DNA of 64,000 nucleotides, taken from Sphingomonadales bacterium. GTDB lineage: Bacteria > Pseudomonadota > Alphaproteobacteria > Sphingomonadales > Sphingomonadaceae. How positions within the stretch are numbered: the first letter of the stretch is position 1; each line of letters opens with the position of its first letter. The stretch is taken from positions 1 to 64,000 of the forward strand of contig JAIXYT010000007.1 of assembly GCA_027490095.1 (NCBI GenBank), read 5' to 3'. Position numbers and translations under genes: made by a program. The notes below the pieces were generated by a model. It had not been told where the DNA came from. It made no database searches and saw nothing but the letters and a program-made list of their open reading frames with translations. Positions 47,983-61,288 of this stretch are shown here, in pieces.

Positions 47983-50016
47983 GTGAATTCCCTGTTCATC
48001 CTCTCCAGCGCCATGGCTCTCGTGGCGCTGATGCCGGCCCCGGCGGCCGCTCAGAAAGCCGACATCGGCGCCTGGGGGGTCGATACCGCGACGCTTTCGA
48101 AGACGGTGCGCCCCAACGATGACTTCTATCGCTATATCAACGAGACATGGCTGAAGGGCGCGAAGATCCCGGCCGGGCTGCCGGGAACGGACAGCTTCAC
48201 CGAGGTGTTCCTGTCGACCGAGCAGCGCGTGGCCGGGATCATCAAGGAGGCGCGCGAAGGCAATGACGCGCCGGGAACCCCGGAGCAGCTGATCGCAGAT
48301 TTCCACCGCTCGCATTCGGACATGGCGAAGCGCAATGCGCTGGGCATCTCGCCGATCGCCAGCACGCTCGGCATCATCGGCGGCCTGAAAACGCGCGAAG
48401 AGCTTGCCCGCGCCATGGCCATGCCCTGGATGGACGGCATGATCTCCAGCGGCATCGGCGCGGATTCCAATGATCCCAAGCGCCAGATCGTCATTGTCGG
48501 CGGGTCGGGCACCTCCTTGCCGTCGCGCGACTATTATCTGAACACCGGAGAGCCCTATGAAGGCGTTCGCAAGGCGCTGAAGGCCTACATGGCCGACAGC
48601 TTCCGCCGGGCCGGCTTCCCGGATGCCGACGCCCGGGCCGAGCGCGTCTTCGCGCTGGAGATGGAGGCGGCGAAGCGGCAGTGGAGCCCGCTCGAGATGC
48701 GCGACGTGGTGCGCATGAACAATGTGATGACACCCGCTGAGCTGAAGGCCTATGCCCCCGGCTTTCCGTGGGACGCCTATTTCGCCGAGGCGGGCTACAC
48801 CGGCCAGCAGCGGGTGAAGGTGGTGACGGACACCGCCACGCGCGACATCGCGAAGCTGTTCGCCGACACGGCCGTAGAGGACATCCGTTCGCTTATGCTG
48901 TTCCGGACGCTCGATTTCTGGGCGCCCTATCTGTCGGAGCCCTGGGTGCAGGCGCATTTCGATTTCCACAACAAGACGCTGCAGGGCGCGACCCAGCGCC
49001 GCCCGGCCGAGCTGGAGACGGTCGCTGCCGTCAACGCCGTGCTGAGCGAGGAGATCGGGCGCATCTATGTCGCCGAATATTTCGGTGCGTCGGACCGCGC
49101 GAAGGTCGCCGAGATGGTGGACTATCTGCGGGCGACCTATCGCGAACGCATCGGCAAACTCGACTGGATGGACGAGCCGACCCGCAAGGAAGCGCTGACC
49201 AAGCTCGACCGGATCGCGAGCTATATCGGCTTTCCGGACCGCTGGCACGACCGCTCGAACGTGCGCATCGCGAGCGACGATCTGGTCGGGAACATGAACC
49301 GGCTGATCCAGTGGCAGAAGGCCGACAGCCTGAAGAGGCTGGCCGAGGGCACCCGCGACTGGGAGTTCGCCTATCCCCCGCAGGAGATCAACGCGGGCTA
49401 CAGCCCGGCGCGCAACTCGATCACCTTCCCGGCCGGAATCCTGCAGGCGCCCTTCTTTGATCCCAAGGCCGATGCCGCGGTCAACTTCGGCTCGATCGCG
49501 GCGGTGATCGGGCACGAGATCGGCCACGCCTTCGACGACCAGGGCAGCCGCTCTGACGGGGACGGCAAACTGCGCGACTGGTGGACGCCGAAATCCCGCG
49601 CGGAGTTCGACAAGCGAACCGCAGGCCTTGTCGAGCAGTTCAATCAATATGAGCCGCTGCCAGGCCTGAAGATCAACGGCAAGCAGAACCTGGGCGAAAA
49701 CATCGGCGACCTGGGCGGGCTGTCGGTGGCGCACGCGGCCTACCGGAAATATGTGGCCGACAAGCAGGGCGGCACGGCCCCAGTGCTCGATGGCTTCACC
49801 GGCGACCAGCGCTTCTTCCTCGCCTGGGGACAGCTGTGGCGCGAGCTGATCGCGGACGCCGAGCAACGCCGCCGGATCCTGTCGGACCCGCACAGCCCCG
49901 GCGAATTCCGCGCCAACGGCGTCGTGCGCAACGTGGACGCCTGGTACGAGGCCTTCGGCGTGAAGCCCGGCGACAAGCTCTACCTGCCGCCCGAAAAGCG
50001 GGTGACGATCTGGTAG
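47983..50016 (+). CDS. M13 family metallopeptidase (neprilysin-like)
   Basis: AVIGHEIGHAFDDQGS zinc motif, ENIGDLGGLSVAHAAY; signal peptide; GTG start inferred. Confidence 0.95.
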   Translation: MNSLFILSSAMALVALMPAPAAAQKADIGAWGVDTATLSKTVRPNDDFYRYINETWLKGAKIPAGLPGTDSFTEVFLSTEQRVAGIIKEAREGNDAPGTPEQLIADFHRSHSDMAKRNALGISPIASTLGIIGGLKTREELARAMAMPWMDGMISSGIGADSNDPKRQIVIVGGSGTSLPSRDYYLNTGEPYEGVRKALKAYMADSFRRAGFPDADARAERVFALEMEAAKRQWSPLEMRDVVRMNNVMTPAELKAYAPGFPWDAYFAEAGYTGQQRVKVVTDTATRDIAKLFADTAVEDIRSLMLFRTLDFWAPYLSEPWVQAHFDFHNKTLQGATQRRPAELETVAAVNAVLSEEIGRIYVAEYFGASDRAKVAEMVDYLRATYRERIGKLDWMDEPTRKEALTKLDRIASYIGFPDRWHDRSNVRIASDDLVGNMNRLIQWQKADSLKRLAEGTRDWEFAYPPQEINAGYSPARNSITFPAGILQAPFFDPKADAAVNFGSIAAVIGHEIGHAFDDQGSRSDGDGKLRDWWTPKSRAEFDKRTAGLVEQFNQYEPLPGLKINGKQNLGENIGDLGGLSVAHAAYRKYVADKQGGTAPVLDGFTGDQRFFLAWGQLWRELIADAEQRRRILSDPHSPGEFRANGVVRNVDAWYEAFGVKPGDKLYLPPEKRVTIW

Positions 50017-50030
50017 GGGGAGGCCGCGCC

Positions 50031-51461
50031 ATGCTGATCAGCCGACGGGGGGTGGCTGGGCTGGGCCTTGCGCTGGCGGCCATGCCGCATCTGGCGCGGG
50101 CGGCGCCGTTGCCGCCCTACACGGCGAAGGCGGCGATGATGCCGATCGCACAGGGGGAAGGCCCGCCGGACGCCGAGATCTTCCATGTGAGCTACCTCGC
50201 CAAGGGAGCCGATCCGGCGAAACGGCCCGTCACCTTCGTGTTCAACGGCGGGCCGGGCGCTGCCAGCATCTACCTCCATATCGCGGCCCTGGGCCCAAAG
50301 GTTCTGGCCACGGCAGGCGACGGCAGCTTCCCGCCGGCGCCTGCCCGCCTCGCCGACAATCCCGACAGCTGGCTGGCCTTCACCGACCTTGTCTTCATCG
50401 ATCCCGTCGGCACCGGCTACAGCCGGATGCTGCCGGGCGCAGACGGCAAGACCGGCGACCCGAAGCCCTACTTCGGCGTTGGCGGCGACGTGACGGCATT
50501 CGCGGTGTTCATTCGCAACTGGCTGACGCAGAACGACCGCTGGGCCTCACCCAAGGCCATCGTCGGCGAAAGCTATGGCGGGCGGCGGGCCGCGGCGCTG
50601 ACGCGCCGGCTGGCCGAGGGCTACAATGTGAATCTCAACCGCGTCGTGCTTCTGTCGCCCGAATTCCGGATGCAGCTGGCCGACGGAAGCTACGGGCTGG
50701 TAGCGCCTATGACCCTGCTGCCGTCCCAGGCGGCGATTGCCAGCCATCATGGCCTCTCGACCATGAAAGACCTGACGGGCCTGAAGCAGGTCGAGGCCTA
50801 TGCGATGGGCGACTATGTAAGCGGGCTTGCCTCGCTGGGCGAAGCCACGGACGCCGAGCGGGAGGCCTTCTTCGCGAATGTCGGCGCGCTGATCGGGATC
50901 GACCCCGCCGTTGTCGCCCGGCACAACGGCCGGGTCTCGGAGTCCGTCTTCAGCGCGACCCTGCTGTCGAAGCGGGGCCAGGTGATCGACAGCTATGACG
51001 GCAGCCAGGTGAGCGGCAACCCGACGCCGGAATCCGAGGAGCTGGGGGTGTTCGACCGCACCGTCAGCGTGTTCGGCGGGATCATTCTGCCGCCCTTCCT
51101 GGACTATGTGCGCGGCACGCTGGGCTATCGCACCGACCGCCCCTACACGGTTCTCAACCTCGAGGCGAACGCCCTGTGGGACCGGTCGGAGGCCATCGGC
51201 GGCGCCGATGATCTCGCCATCGCCCTGGCGCAGAATCATGACCTGAAATTGATGGTGAACAACGGGGTCTATGATCTCGGCTCCAACTACATGATGCCGC
51301 GCTACCTGCTGGGCGAGGTGACGCGCGACCGGAGCGCGCGGGAGCGCACCGCCTTCCACACCTATGTCGGCGGGCACATGTTCTATCTGCGGAGCGGAAG
51401 CCGAATGGAGCTGTCGGACAATGTCCGGCGCTTCTTTGGCGAGGCGTCGGCGAAGGGCTGA
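50031..51461 (+). CDS. S10 family serine carboxypeptidase-like peptidase
   Basis: FVFNGGPGAASIYLH; IVGESYGGRRAAAL; GVYDLGSNY; HTYVGGHMFY; N-terminal ISRRGVAGLGLALAA. Confidence 0.92.
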   Translation: MLISRRGVAGLGLALAAMPHLARAAPLPPYTAKAAMMPIAQGEGPPDAEIFHVSYLAKGADPAKRPVTFVFNGGPGAASIYLHIAALGPKVLATAGDGSFPPAPARLADNPDSWLAFTDLVFIDPVGTGYSRMLPGADGKTGDPKPYFGVGGDVTAFAVFIRNWLTQNDRWASPKAIVGESYGGRRAAALTRRLAEGYNVNLNRVVLLSPEFRMQLADGSYGLVAPMTLLPSQAAIASHHGLSTMKDLTGLKQVEAYAMGDYVSGLASLGEATDAEREAFFANVGALIGIDPAVVARHNGRVSESVFSATLLSKRGQVIDSYDGSQVSGNPTPESEELGVFDRTVSVFGGIILPPFLDYVRGTLGYRTDRPYTVLNLEANALWDRSEAIGGADDLAIALAQNHDLKLMVNNGVYDLGSNYMMPRYLLGEVTRDRSARERTAFHTYVGGHMFYLRSGSRMELSDNVRRFFGEASAKG

Positions 51462-51734
51462 CCTATCGCCTCGCCAGTCGGAAGCCGGCCGCCGCGCAGG
51501 ACTGCCAGGTCGCGCAGCGCACCGAGATGATCAGCTGCGTTGCCCCCACACGGTAGCAAACGGTCCAGGGCATCCGTCTGAAACGGCAAGCCGGTTTCGG
51601 CGTGCATGCATTGAGCAGGCATCACCGCCCGCGGATCGATGCGCATGGGCAGGAACGAGCGTGCCAACCGACGAGCCCGGCTTTGCAGAATCCTGAATTC
51701 GCGTGAATTTGCGTGCCCCGGCAGACCTGTCGGA

Positions 51735-52826
51735 TCAGCTGCCGGCTGTGCCTGCCCCCGCACCCGCCCGCTTCTCCGCCCCATCGCCCGAGAACAGCTC
51801 GGCGATCCACGCCGCAGACGGCACCACGCGCAGCACGGCAAGCACCACGATCATGATCTGCACCCCGATGAAGGCGCCCGGGATGCCCCATATGATGGCC
51901 CAGAAGAACACCGAGAACAGCACCAGCACGGCCGACATGGACAGCGCCGAGCCCGCGATCAGCGGCTCGATGTAGCTGCCCAGCACGAAGTTGATCGCCG
52001 TCGTCCCGCCGACGGCCAGCAGCACCATCCACAGGCTGCCGAACTGCGCGGCGGCAAACACTCCCAGGAAAACGGCCACGATCAGCGGCCCGATGAAGGG
52101 GATGAAATTCAGCGTTCCTACCAGGATCGCCCAGGCGAGCGGCTCGTCGAGGCCGATCATCCGGAAGAAGAGATAGCACAGGATCGCATCCACGATGCTG
52201 ACGATCAGCCGGACCTTCATGTAAAGCCCGAACTTGGCCGACACGTCGCGGCAGACCTCGCTGATCCTGAGCGCGGGCCGGTCGGCCTCGATGCGCTGCA
52301 GACGCCGCGCCATGCCTTCGAGCTCGGTCAGCCCCAGCACCGCAAACACGAACACCAGCAGCGCAAAACCGCTGATGAGACGGGCCTGCTCGATGAAGGC
52401 CGTGACGGGCCCGACGATCCAGCGGACGTCGAACCGGGCCGGGATCAGAAGATCGAACGGCAGGTTCCGATCGGCAAGCGCAGCTTCGAGATCGCGGTAG
52501 ACCGCCTCGAAGCGCGGAAGGTTGCCGATCACCCACTGGGTCACCTGCCCGATGCCCCACATCACCGCCAGGCCGAACAGAATCAGGGTGACAAGCGTGA
52601 GAAGCAGGGTCGCCACAAGGGCCACCCCCTTGCCGACCACAGGCTGCAGCCGCTGCATGAAGGGCGCCGTCAGGGCGATGATGAACAGGGCAAAGGCCAG
52701 CGGCTCGAACACGGGCGCCCCGAACCACATGAGGGCCATCAGCGCCACGAAGCCCATCAGGATCAGCGAGACGCGGACGAAGCCGGTCGAGGCACCGATG
52801 TCAGCCACGTCAAATGCCTCCCCCAA
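51735..52826 (-). CDS. AI-2E family transporter (permease)
   Basis: Multiple TM; ILVGTLNFIPFIGPLIVA; FWAIIWGIPGAFIGVQIMIV. Confidence 0.9.
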   Translation of the reverse strand: MGEAFDVADIGASTGFVRVSLILMGFVALMALMWFGAPVFEPLAFALFIIALTAPFMQRLQPVVGKGVALVATLLLTLVTLILFGLAVMWGIGQVTQWVIGNLPRFEAVYRDLEAALADRNLPFDLLIPARFDVRWIVGPVTAFIEQARLISGFALLVFVFAVLGLTELEGMARRLQRIEADRPALRISEVCRDVSAKFGLYMKVRLIVSIVDAILCYLFFRMIGLDEPLAWAILVGTLNFIPFIGPLIVAVFLGVFAAAQFGSLWMVLLAVGGTTAINFVLGSYIEPLIAGSALSMSAVLVLFSVFFWAIIWGIPGAFIGVQIMIVVLAVLRVVPSAAWIAELFSGDGAEKRAGAGAGTAGS

Positions 52827-52878
52827 GCCAGCAGGCGGCGACGATAGACGCGATGGTGCGGGAAAGGCCAGTCCGTCA

Positions 52879-52953
<75 letters not shown>

Positions 52954-53050
52954 ACACCATGACGCTGGCCGACAGGCAGGGCCTGTCGCAGGGCGCGGCC
53001 TATTCCGGATGCAGCCCGCGATGTCAAGCCGGATGCCCGTGCCCGCCGCC

Positions 53051-54496
53051 TCAACCCTTCCGCGGCTCGGCCCTGCCCTTCGCCTCGTCGCACGCCGGAA
53101 GGCGCAGCGTTGCCATCAGCCCGCCCAGGTCCTCCGAGGCGGCAAGCGTGACCGAGCCGCCGTAGATCCCGGCCACATCGCGCACGATCGCAAGCCCAAG
53201 GCCCGTGCCCGGCTTTCCGGTATCGAGCCGGGCGCCCCGCTCGAACAGGCCCTCGCGCAGCTTCGCAGGGATGCCCTGCCCGTCGTCCTCCACCGTGATG
53301 GTCACGAAGCCGGCATCGGCCCCCTCCCCCCGCGCCACCGTCACGAACACGCGCCCGCCGCCATATTTCGCGGCATTGTCGATCAGGTTGCCGGCAAGCT
53401 CCTCGAGATCCTGCCGTTCGCCGCGGAACACCGCCGTGCGGTCGCCGGCAAGGTCGATCACCACGCCCCGGTCGGCGTAGATGCGCTCGATGGCCGAAAC
53501 CAGCCGCTCCAGCGAGGGCCAAACCTCTGCCCGCGCCGTGGCCGCCGTCCGCCGGCCCATCGCCCGGGCGCGGGCGAGATGGTGGTCGATGTGGCGCCGC
53601 ATCGTCGACAGTTCGCGAACCACCGCATCGGCCAGATCCGGGCTTCCGGCGGCCGCCTCGTTCATCAGCACGCTCATCGGGGTCTTCAGGGCGTGGGCCA
53701 GATTGCCGGCGTGCATCCGCGCGGATTCGGCGGTCTCCTCATTGTGGTCCAGCAGCGCGTTCAGCTCCTGCACCAGCGGCGCGATCTCGGGCGGCACATC
53801 GTCCGTCGGCGCGCGGCTCATCCGGCCGGCCCGGATCGCGGCAATCGCCGCCGAAACCCGCCTCAGCGGCATCAGCCCGAAGGTCGCCTGCACGATCGCA
53901 AGCGCGAACAGCCCGGCGCCCAGCGCACCGAGCGACCACCAGAGCGTCGCCCGGACCGTGCGGATCTGCGCGTCCAGCTGGTCGGTGCCCTGCGCCACCT
54001 GGAACCGCCACACGACCGCCGAACCCGGAATGATCCCGTCCCGCTCCACGATCCGCAGGGGTTCGTTCCGGAAGGCGCGGGTGCGGGACGCGCAGGGCTC
54101 GATGCACGAGACCGAGAGATCGGCCGGCAGCTCCCTGTCCCACAGCGATCGGCTGCGGAACGGCATGTGCCCTTCGGCCGACACCTGCCAGTAGAGGCCG
54201 GAATAAGGTTCGTTGAACCGCGGATCGACCGGCGGGCGGTTGAACCGCACCTCGCCGAAGGGATCGAGCTCGGCGGCCGCGATCATCGCCGGCAGGGCGG
54301 CGGCAAGCTGGGTGTCGAAGTTGCGCGTGATCGTGCCGGTCACGATGCGGTCCAGCGCGATGCCGCCGATGCCCAGCAGCGCGAGGATCCAGGCAGCCGC
54401 AAGCAGCAGCAGGCGCCGGCTGATCGAGCCGGGCGCCCTGGGTGCAGCTGCGGGCCCGGCCCTGGGCGTGCCGGATGACCGGGTGCCGGCGGGCAT
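53051..54496 (-). CDS. Sensor histidine kinase (PhoQ-like)
   Basis: H-box NLAHALKTPMSVL, N-box GNLIDNAAKYGGG, GTGLGLAIVRDV; downstream of response regulator; start uncertain. Confidence 0.93.
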   Translation of the reverse strand: MPAGTRSSGTPRAGPAAAPRAPGSISRRLLLLAAAWILALLGIGGIALDRIVTGTITRNFDTQLAAALPAMIAAAELDPFGEVRFNRPPVDPRFNEPYSGLYWQVSAEGHMPFRSRSLWDRELPADLSVSCIEPCASRTRAFRNEPLRIVERDGIIPGSAVVWRFQVAQGTDQLDAQIRTVRATLWWSLGALGAGLFALAIVQATFGLMPLRRVSAAIAAIRAGRMSRAPTDDVPPEIAPLVQELNALLDHNEETAESARMHAGNLAHALKTPMSVLMNEAAAGSPDLADAVVRELSTMRRHIDHHLARARAMGRRTAATARAEVWPSLERLVSAIERIYADRGVVIDLAGDRTAVFRGERQDLEELAGNLIDNAAKYGGGRVFVTVARGEGADAGFVTITVEDDGQGIPAKLREGLFERGARLDTGKPGTGLGLAIVRDVAGIYGGSVTLAASEDLGGLMATLRLPACDEAKGRAEPRKG

Positions 54497-54530
54497 GGCC
54501 CCTTCGGGCCCTGCCGCCGCCGGCGCCGGC

Positions 54531-55187
54531 TCAGCCGTCGAGGCTGTAGCCGAGGCCGCGGATGGTGGTGATGAGATCTGCACCCAGCTTCTTCCGGATC
54601 CGCGTGATGAAGACCTCGATGGTGTTCGAATCCCGGTCGAAGTCCTGGTCGTAGATATGCTCGATCAGCTCGGTGCGCGAGACCACCTTGCCCTTGTGGT
54701 GCATCAGGTACGACAGCAGCTTGTACTCCTGCGCGGTCAGCTTCACCGGTTCGCCGGCAAGCGTGACCCGCCCCGAGCGGGAATCGAGCCGCACATCGCC
54801 TGCCACCAGCTCCGACGAGGCATTGCCCGACGCCCGGCGGATCAGCGCCCGCAGCCGAGCGATCAGCTCCTCCGACTGGAAGGGCTTGGCGAGATAGTCG
54901 TCGGCCCCGGCATCGAGGCCCGCCACCTTGTCGGACCAGCTGTCGCGTGCGGTCAGCACCAGCACGGGCATCTTGTGGCCGGCCTTGCGCCAGCGGTCGA
55001 GCACGGTCAGCCCGTCCACTTCCGGCAGGCCGAGATCCAGGATCACCGCGTCATAGCTCTCGGTTTCCCCCAGGAACTGGCCTTCCTCGCCGTCCTCGGC
55101 GCTGTCGACGGCATAGCCCGCCCCCTCCAGCGTCTGGCGCAGCTGGCGGGCTAGGCTCGGTTCATCCTCGACGATCAGAATTCGCAT
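54531..55187 (-). CDS. OmpR/PhoP-type response regulator
   Basis: MRILIVEDEPSLARQL, VILDLGLPEVDGL, winged-helix LTAQEYKLLSYLMHHKGKVVSRTELIEHIYDQDFDRDSNTIEVFITRIRKKLG. Confidence 0.95.
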   Translation of the reverse strand: MRILIVEDEPSLARQLRQTLEGAGYAVDSAEDGEEGQFLGETESYDAVILDLGLPEVDGLTVLDRWRKAGHKMPVLVLTARDSWSDKVAGLDAGADDYLAKPFQSEELIARLRALIRRASGNASSELVAGDVRLDSRSGRVTLAGEPVKLTAQEYKLLSYLMHHKGKVVSRTELIEHIYDQDFDRDSNTIEVFITRIRKKLGADLITTIRGLGYSLDG

Positions 55188-55208
55188 AAGGGGCCTGTCT
55201 CCTGAGGC

Positions 55209-55655
55209 TCAGTCGCGTTCGGCAATCACCCGCCCCGTACGGCCATCGACGTCCACCCAGACGACATTGCCACCGGACCGCAGAAACTTGAAGCGATAGA
55301 CGTTGCGGCTGATGTCGGGCTCGACGCCCAGATACTCGCCCCGCCCGCGCGACTGGGCCGAGCGCATCAGCTCGTCGAAGCCGCGGTTCTCGCCGGCGCG
55401 CGCCGTCTCGCGGGCATGGTCATGGTCCGACACCGGGCGCCCGCGCGGAGGCACGGGGCTGTACTGGGCAATCTGCTCCGCACCTGGCGTGTCTGCGGGA
55501 AGCGGCCCCGCAATGGGGTCCGTCGGCAGGGTTTCGGTGGAGGCCGCGGGAACGGCGGTGGTCGAGAAGCTCCCGGCAGATGCGGGGCCTGCGACGGCCG
55601 CGCACAGCAGGGCGACGGAAAGCGGGGCGGAAATGCTGTTTCGGGTCATGGACAT
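55209..55655 (-). CDS. PepSY-domain exported protein
   Basis: Signal peptide; C-terminal YRFKFLRSGGNVVWVDVDGRTGRVIAERD; upstream of response regulator. Confidence 0.8.
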   Translation of the reverse strand: MSMTRNSISAPLSVALLCAAVAGPASAGSFSTTAVPAASTETLPTDPIAGPLPADTPGAEQIAQYSPVPPRGRPVSDHDHARETARAGENRGFDELMRSAQSRGRGEYLGVEPDISRNVYRFKFLRSGGNVVWVDVDGRTGRVIAERD

Positions 55656-55765
55656 GGCAACACGCGCATGGCCTATGCCCGAAGCCGTGAACACCTTCTG
55701 AATGACACCCCGCATCGGATGGTGCCGTTGCCATGGGCAGCCCTGCGTGGCAAGCGCTGCCCGCC

Positions 55766-57553
<1,788 letters not shown>

Positions 57554-57577
57554 GCGCGGGCGCGCCAAGGGCCGCCA

Positions 57578-58888
<1,311 letters not shown>

Positions 58889-59025
58889 CGCTATCGTCCT
58901 TGCCCGCTTCGCTTTTGTGCGCTTATGCCGCAGCGCAGCGCCACAAAAGAGTCATAACGGCACCTGTCTCTTTTGCGTGTCACTCGGAGAGGCTAGCTCT
59001 CCGGCATCAAGAGTGCACATGATTT

Positions 59026-59036
59026 CTGCATTGCAG
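59026..59036. promoter_or_regulatory. Possible PhaR-type operator between phaZ and bdhA
   Basis: CTGC-ATT-GCAG, matching the CTGC-N3-GCAG form described for PhaR in some alphaproteobacteria. Confidence 0.4.
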
Positions 59037-59060
59037 CAGAGTTAACGCGATCGTCGAGGA

Positions 59061-59867
59061 GTGAGCCACATGCAGCATGCGTCGCCGGGCACCCGCCCCC
59101 TTGCCGGCCGAAGGGCCGCCGTCACCGGGTCCACCAGCGGGATCGGGCTGGCGATCGCGGAAGGGCTGGCCCGGGCAGGGGCCGATGTGGCGCTGAACGG
59201 GTTCGGGGACACGGCCCCCGCCCTCTCGGCCGTGGGAGCGCATGGCACGAAGGTGGTGTTCGTCGGCGCCGACCTTTCGAAGGGGCCGGACAGTCAGAAA
59301 TGGGTGGCGGATGTCACCCAAGCCCTTGGCGGGCTTGACATTCTTGTGAACAATGCCGGCATCCAGCATGTGGCCGCCGTGGAGGAGTTCCCCGACGACA
59401 AGTGGGATGCGATCCTGGCGATCAACCTGTCGAGCAATTTCCACACGATGAAGGCCGCGATCCCGGCGATGAAGGCGCAGAACTGGGGGCGGATCATCAA
59501 CATCGCATCGGCCCACGGCCTTGTCGCCTCGCCCTTCAAGAGTGCCTATGTTGCTGCAAAACATGGCGTATTGGGCCTGAGCAAGGCCGCAGCCCTGGAG
59601 CTTGCGGAGACGTTGGTGACAGTGAACACGGTGTGCCCGGGCTTTGTGGACACGCCGCTGGTGCGGGGGCAGATCGCGGACCAGGCGAAGGTGCGCGGGA
59701 TGAGCGAGGAGCGGGTGATCAACGAAGTGATCCTGGCATCACAACCGACGCACCGGTTCATCACCAGTGAGCAAGTGGCTGAAATGGTTCTGTTTCTCTC
59801 CTCGGATGCGGCAAGCGGGATTACCGGCGCGAGCTTTTCCATCGACGGCGGCTGGACCGCCCGCTGA
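59061..59867 (+). CDS. bdhA: 3-hydroxybutyrate dehydrogenase (SDR)
   Basis: AAVTGSTSGIGLAIAEGLARAGADVALNGFG; SAHGLVASPFKSAYVAAKHGVLGLSK; CPGFVDTPLV; divergent from phaZ. Confidence 0.92.
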   Translation: MSHMQHASPGTRPLAGRRAAVTGSTSGIGLAIAEGLARAGADVALNGFGDTAPALSAVGAHGTKVVFVGADLSKGPDSQKWVADVTQALGGLDILVNNAGIQHVAAVEEFPDDKWDAILAINLSSNFHTMKAAIPAMKAQNWGRIINIASAHGLVASPFKSAYVAAKHGVLGLSKAAALELAETLVTVNTVCPGFVDTPLVRGQIADQAKVRGMSEERVINEVILASQPTHRFITSEQVAEMVLFLSSDAASGITGASFSIDGGWTAR

Positions 59868-59915
59868 GGCGGTTTCTCTGCATCACATACATGACATGTC
59901 GCCTGTATTCGGCGC

Positions 59916-61118
59916 TCAGTTATGGAGATAATCGCGTGTCAGCGGCACGGAATCGCGCGTCCGGCTGAGCTGGACCTGCCAGACGAGGTGATCATCGTGC
60001 CGAAAAGCCATGATCGCGCCGGCGAGGTAGAATTCCCACATGCGGAAGAAGCGTTCGTCGTACAGCGCGACGATCTCGGCCTTGCGGGCGCGGCAGCGCT
60101 TCAGCCAGTGTTCCAGCGTCCAGGCATAGTGCATCCGCCAGACCTCGATGTCGGTCGGCCAGAGCCAGGCGCGCTCGATGTGTTTTGCAAGTTCGGAATA
60201 GGCCGGGGTGTAGCCGCCGGGGAAGATGTATTTCGCCGTCCAGGGGTCGGTGGCGCCCGGGCCCCCTGCCCTGCCGATGGTGTGGATGAGGGCAATGCCG
60301 TCGTCGGTGAGGAGCCGGGCGACGGTGTCGAAATAGACGCCGTAGTTGGGGCGGCCGACATGTTCGAACATGCCGACCGAAACGATGCGGTCGAAGGGGC
60401 CCTGCACGTCGCGATAGTCCATCAGCTCGTAGCGGACATGCTGCGCGATCCCCAGCTCCTGCGCCTTGGCCCGGGCGTAGCGGAGCTGTTCCTCGGACAG
60501 GGTGACACCGAGAACCTCGGCGCCCGAGATCTTGTGGATGTGGCGCGCCATGCCGCCCCACCCGCAGCCGATGTCGAGCACGCGCATGCCGGGCTTCAGG
60601 CAGAGCTTCTTCGCGATATGGTCGAGCTTGTCGCGCTGGGCCTTCGAAAGATCGCTGTCGGGCCCCCTGTTGTCCTCGCGGAAATAGGCACAGCTGTACT
60701 GGCGCTCCTCGTCGAGGAAGAGGTCGTAGAGCTGGTCCGAGAGGTCGTAATGGTGGGCGACGTTGCGCTTCGAGCGGGCCCTTGCGTTCAGCTCGTCCCA
60801 GCGGGCGGCCAGGCGCTGCTGGTTCCAGAGCGCGACGCGCAGGGCATTCGAACGGTCCCAGCGGAGATTGCCTGAGACCAGATCGAGAAGGTCGAGGACG
60901 TCGCCGCTTTCGACCACGAGGCGCCCATCCACGAAGGCCTCGCCGGCACCGAGCGCCGGATTGCGGGCGATGCGGCCGGCGGTTGCCGCATCGGTGAGGC
61001 GCACAGCGACGGGCGTGGCCGCCGGATCGCCATAGCGGCGGACTTCGCCGTCATGGGTCGTCACCTGGATCGCACCGCGATTGATGGCCCGGCGAAGGAG
61101 TCGGTCGAGAAGCCACAT
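59916..61118 (-). CDS. cfa: Cyclopropane-fatty-acyl-phospholipid synthase family methyltransferase
   Basis: HHYDLSDQLYDLFLDEERQYSCAYF; MRVLDIGCGWGGMARHIHK; SVGMFEHVGRPNYGVYF. Confidence 0.93.
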   Translation of the reverse strand: MWLLDRLLRRAINRGAIQVTTHDGEVRRYGDPAATPVAVRLTDAATAGRIARNPALGAGEAFVDGRLVVESGDVLDLLDLVSGNLRWDRSNALRVALWNQQRLAARWDELNARARSKRNVAHHYDLSDQLYDLFLDEERQYSCAYFREDNRGPDSDLSKAQRDKLDHIAKKLCLKPGMRVLDIGCGWGGMARHIHKISGAEVLGVTLSEEQLRYARAKAQELGIAQHVRYELMDYRDVQGPFDRIVSVGMFEHVGRPNYGVYFDTVARLLTDDGIALIHTIGRAGGPGATDPWTAKYIFPGGYTPAYSELAKHIERAWLWPTDIEVWRMHYAWTLEHWLKRCRARKAEIVALYDERFFRMWEFYLAGAIMAFRHDDHLVWQVQLSRTRDSVPLTRDYLHN

Positions 61119-61288
61119 GCGGCATTTCTGTCGCACCTTTCGCCCAAAGTGCAAGGGAGGAGGCCCCCCTGCTGGCTTTGGGAGTGGAAGCTTTGGCGCG
61201 AGGGGAAGACAAATCGCCGCAACAAGCCGGAAAAGAACCGGCAAGCCCGGCCGGGCAATCAGGCCCGGCTGACATCGGGAGGATCGAT

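Noticed and set aside
47899-49893. 664-aa antisense ORF over the M13 peptidase
   Set aside because: Shadow ORF opposite a peptidase with an intact HEIGH motif.
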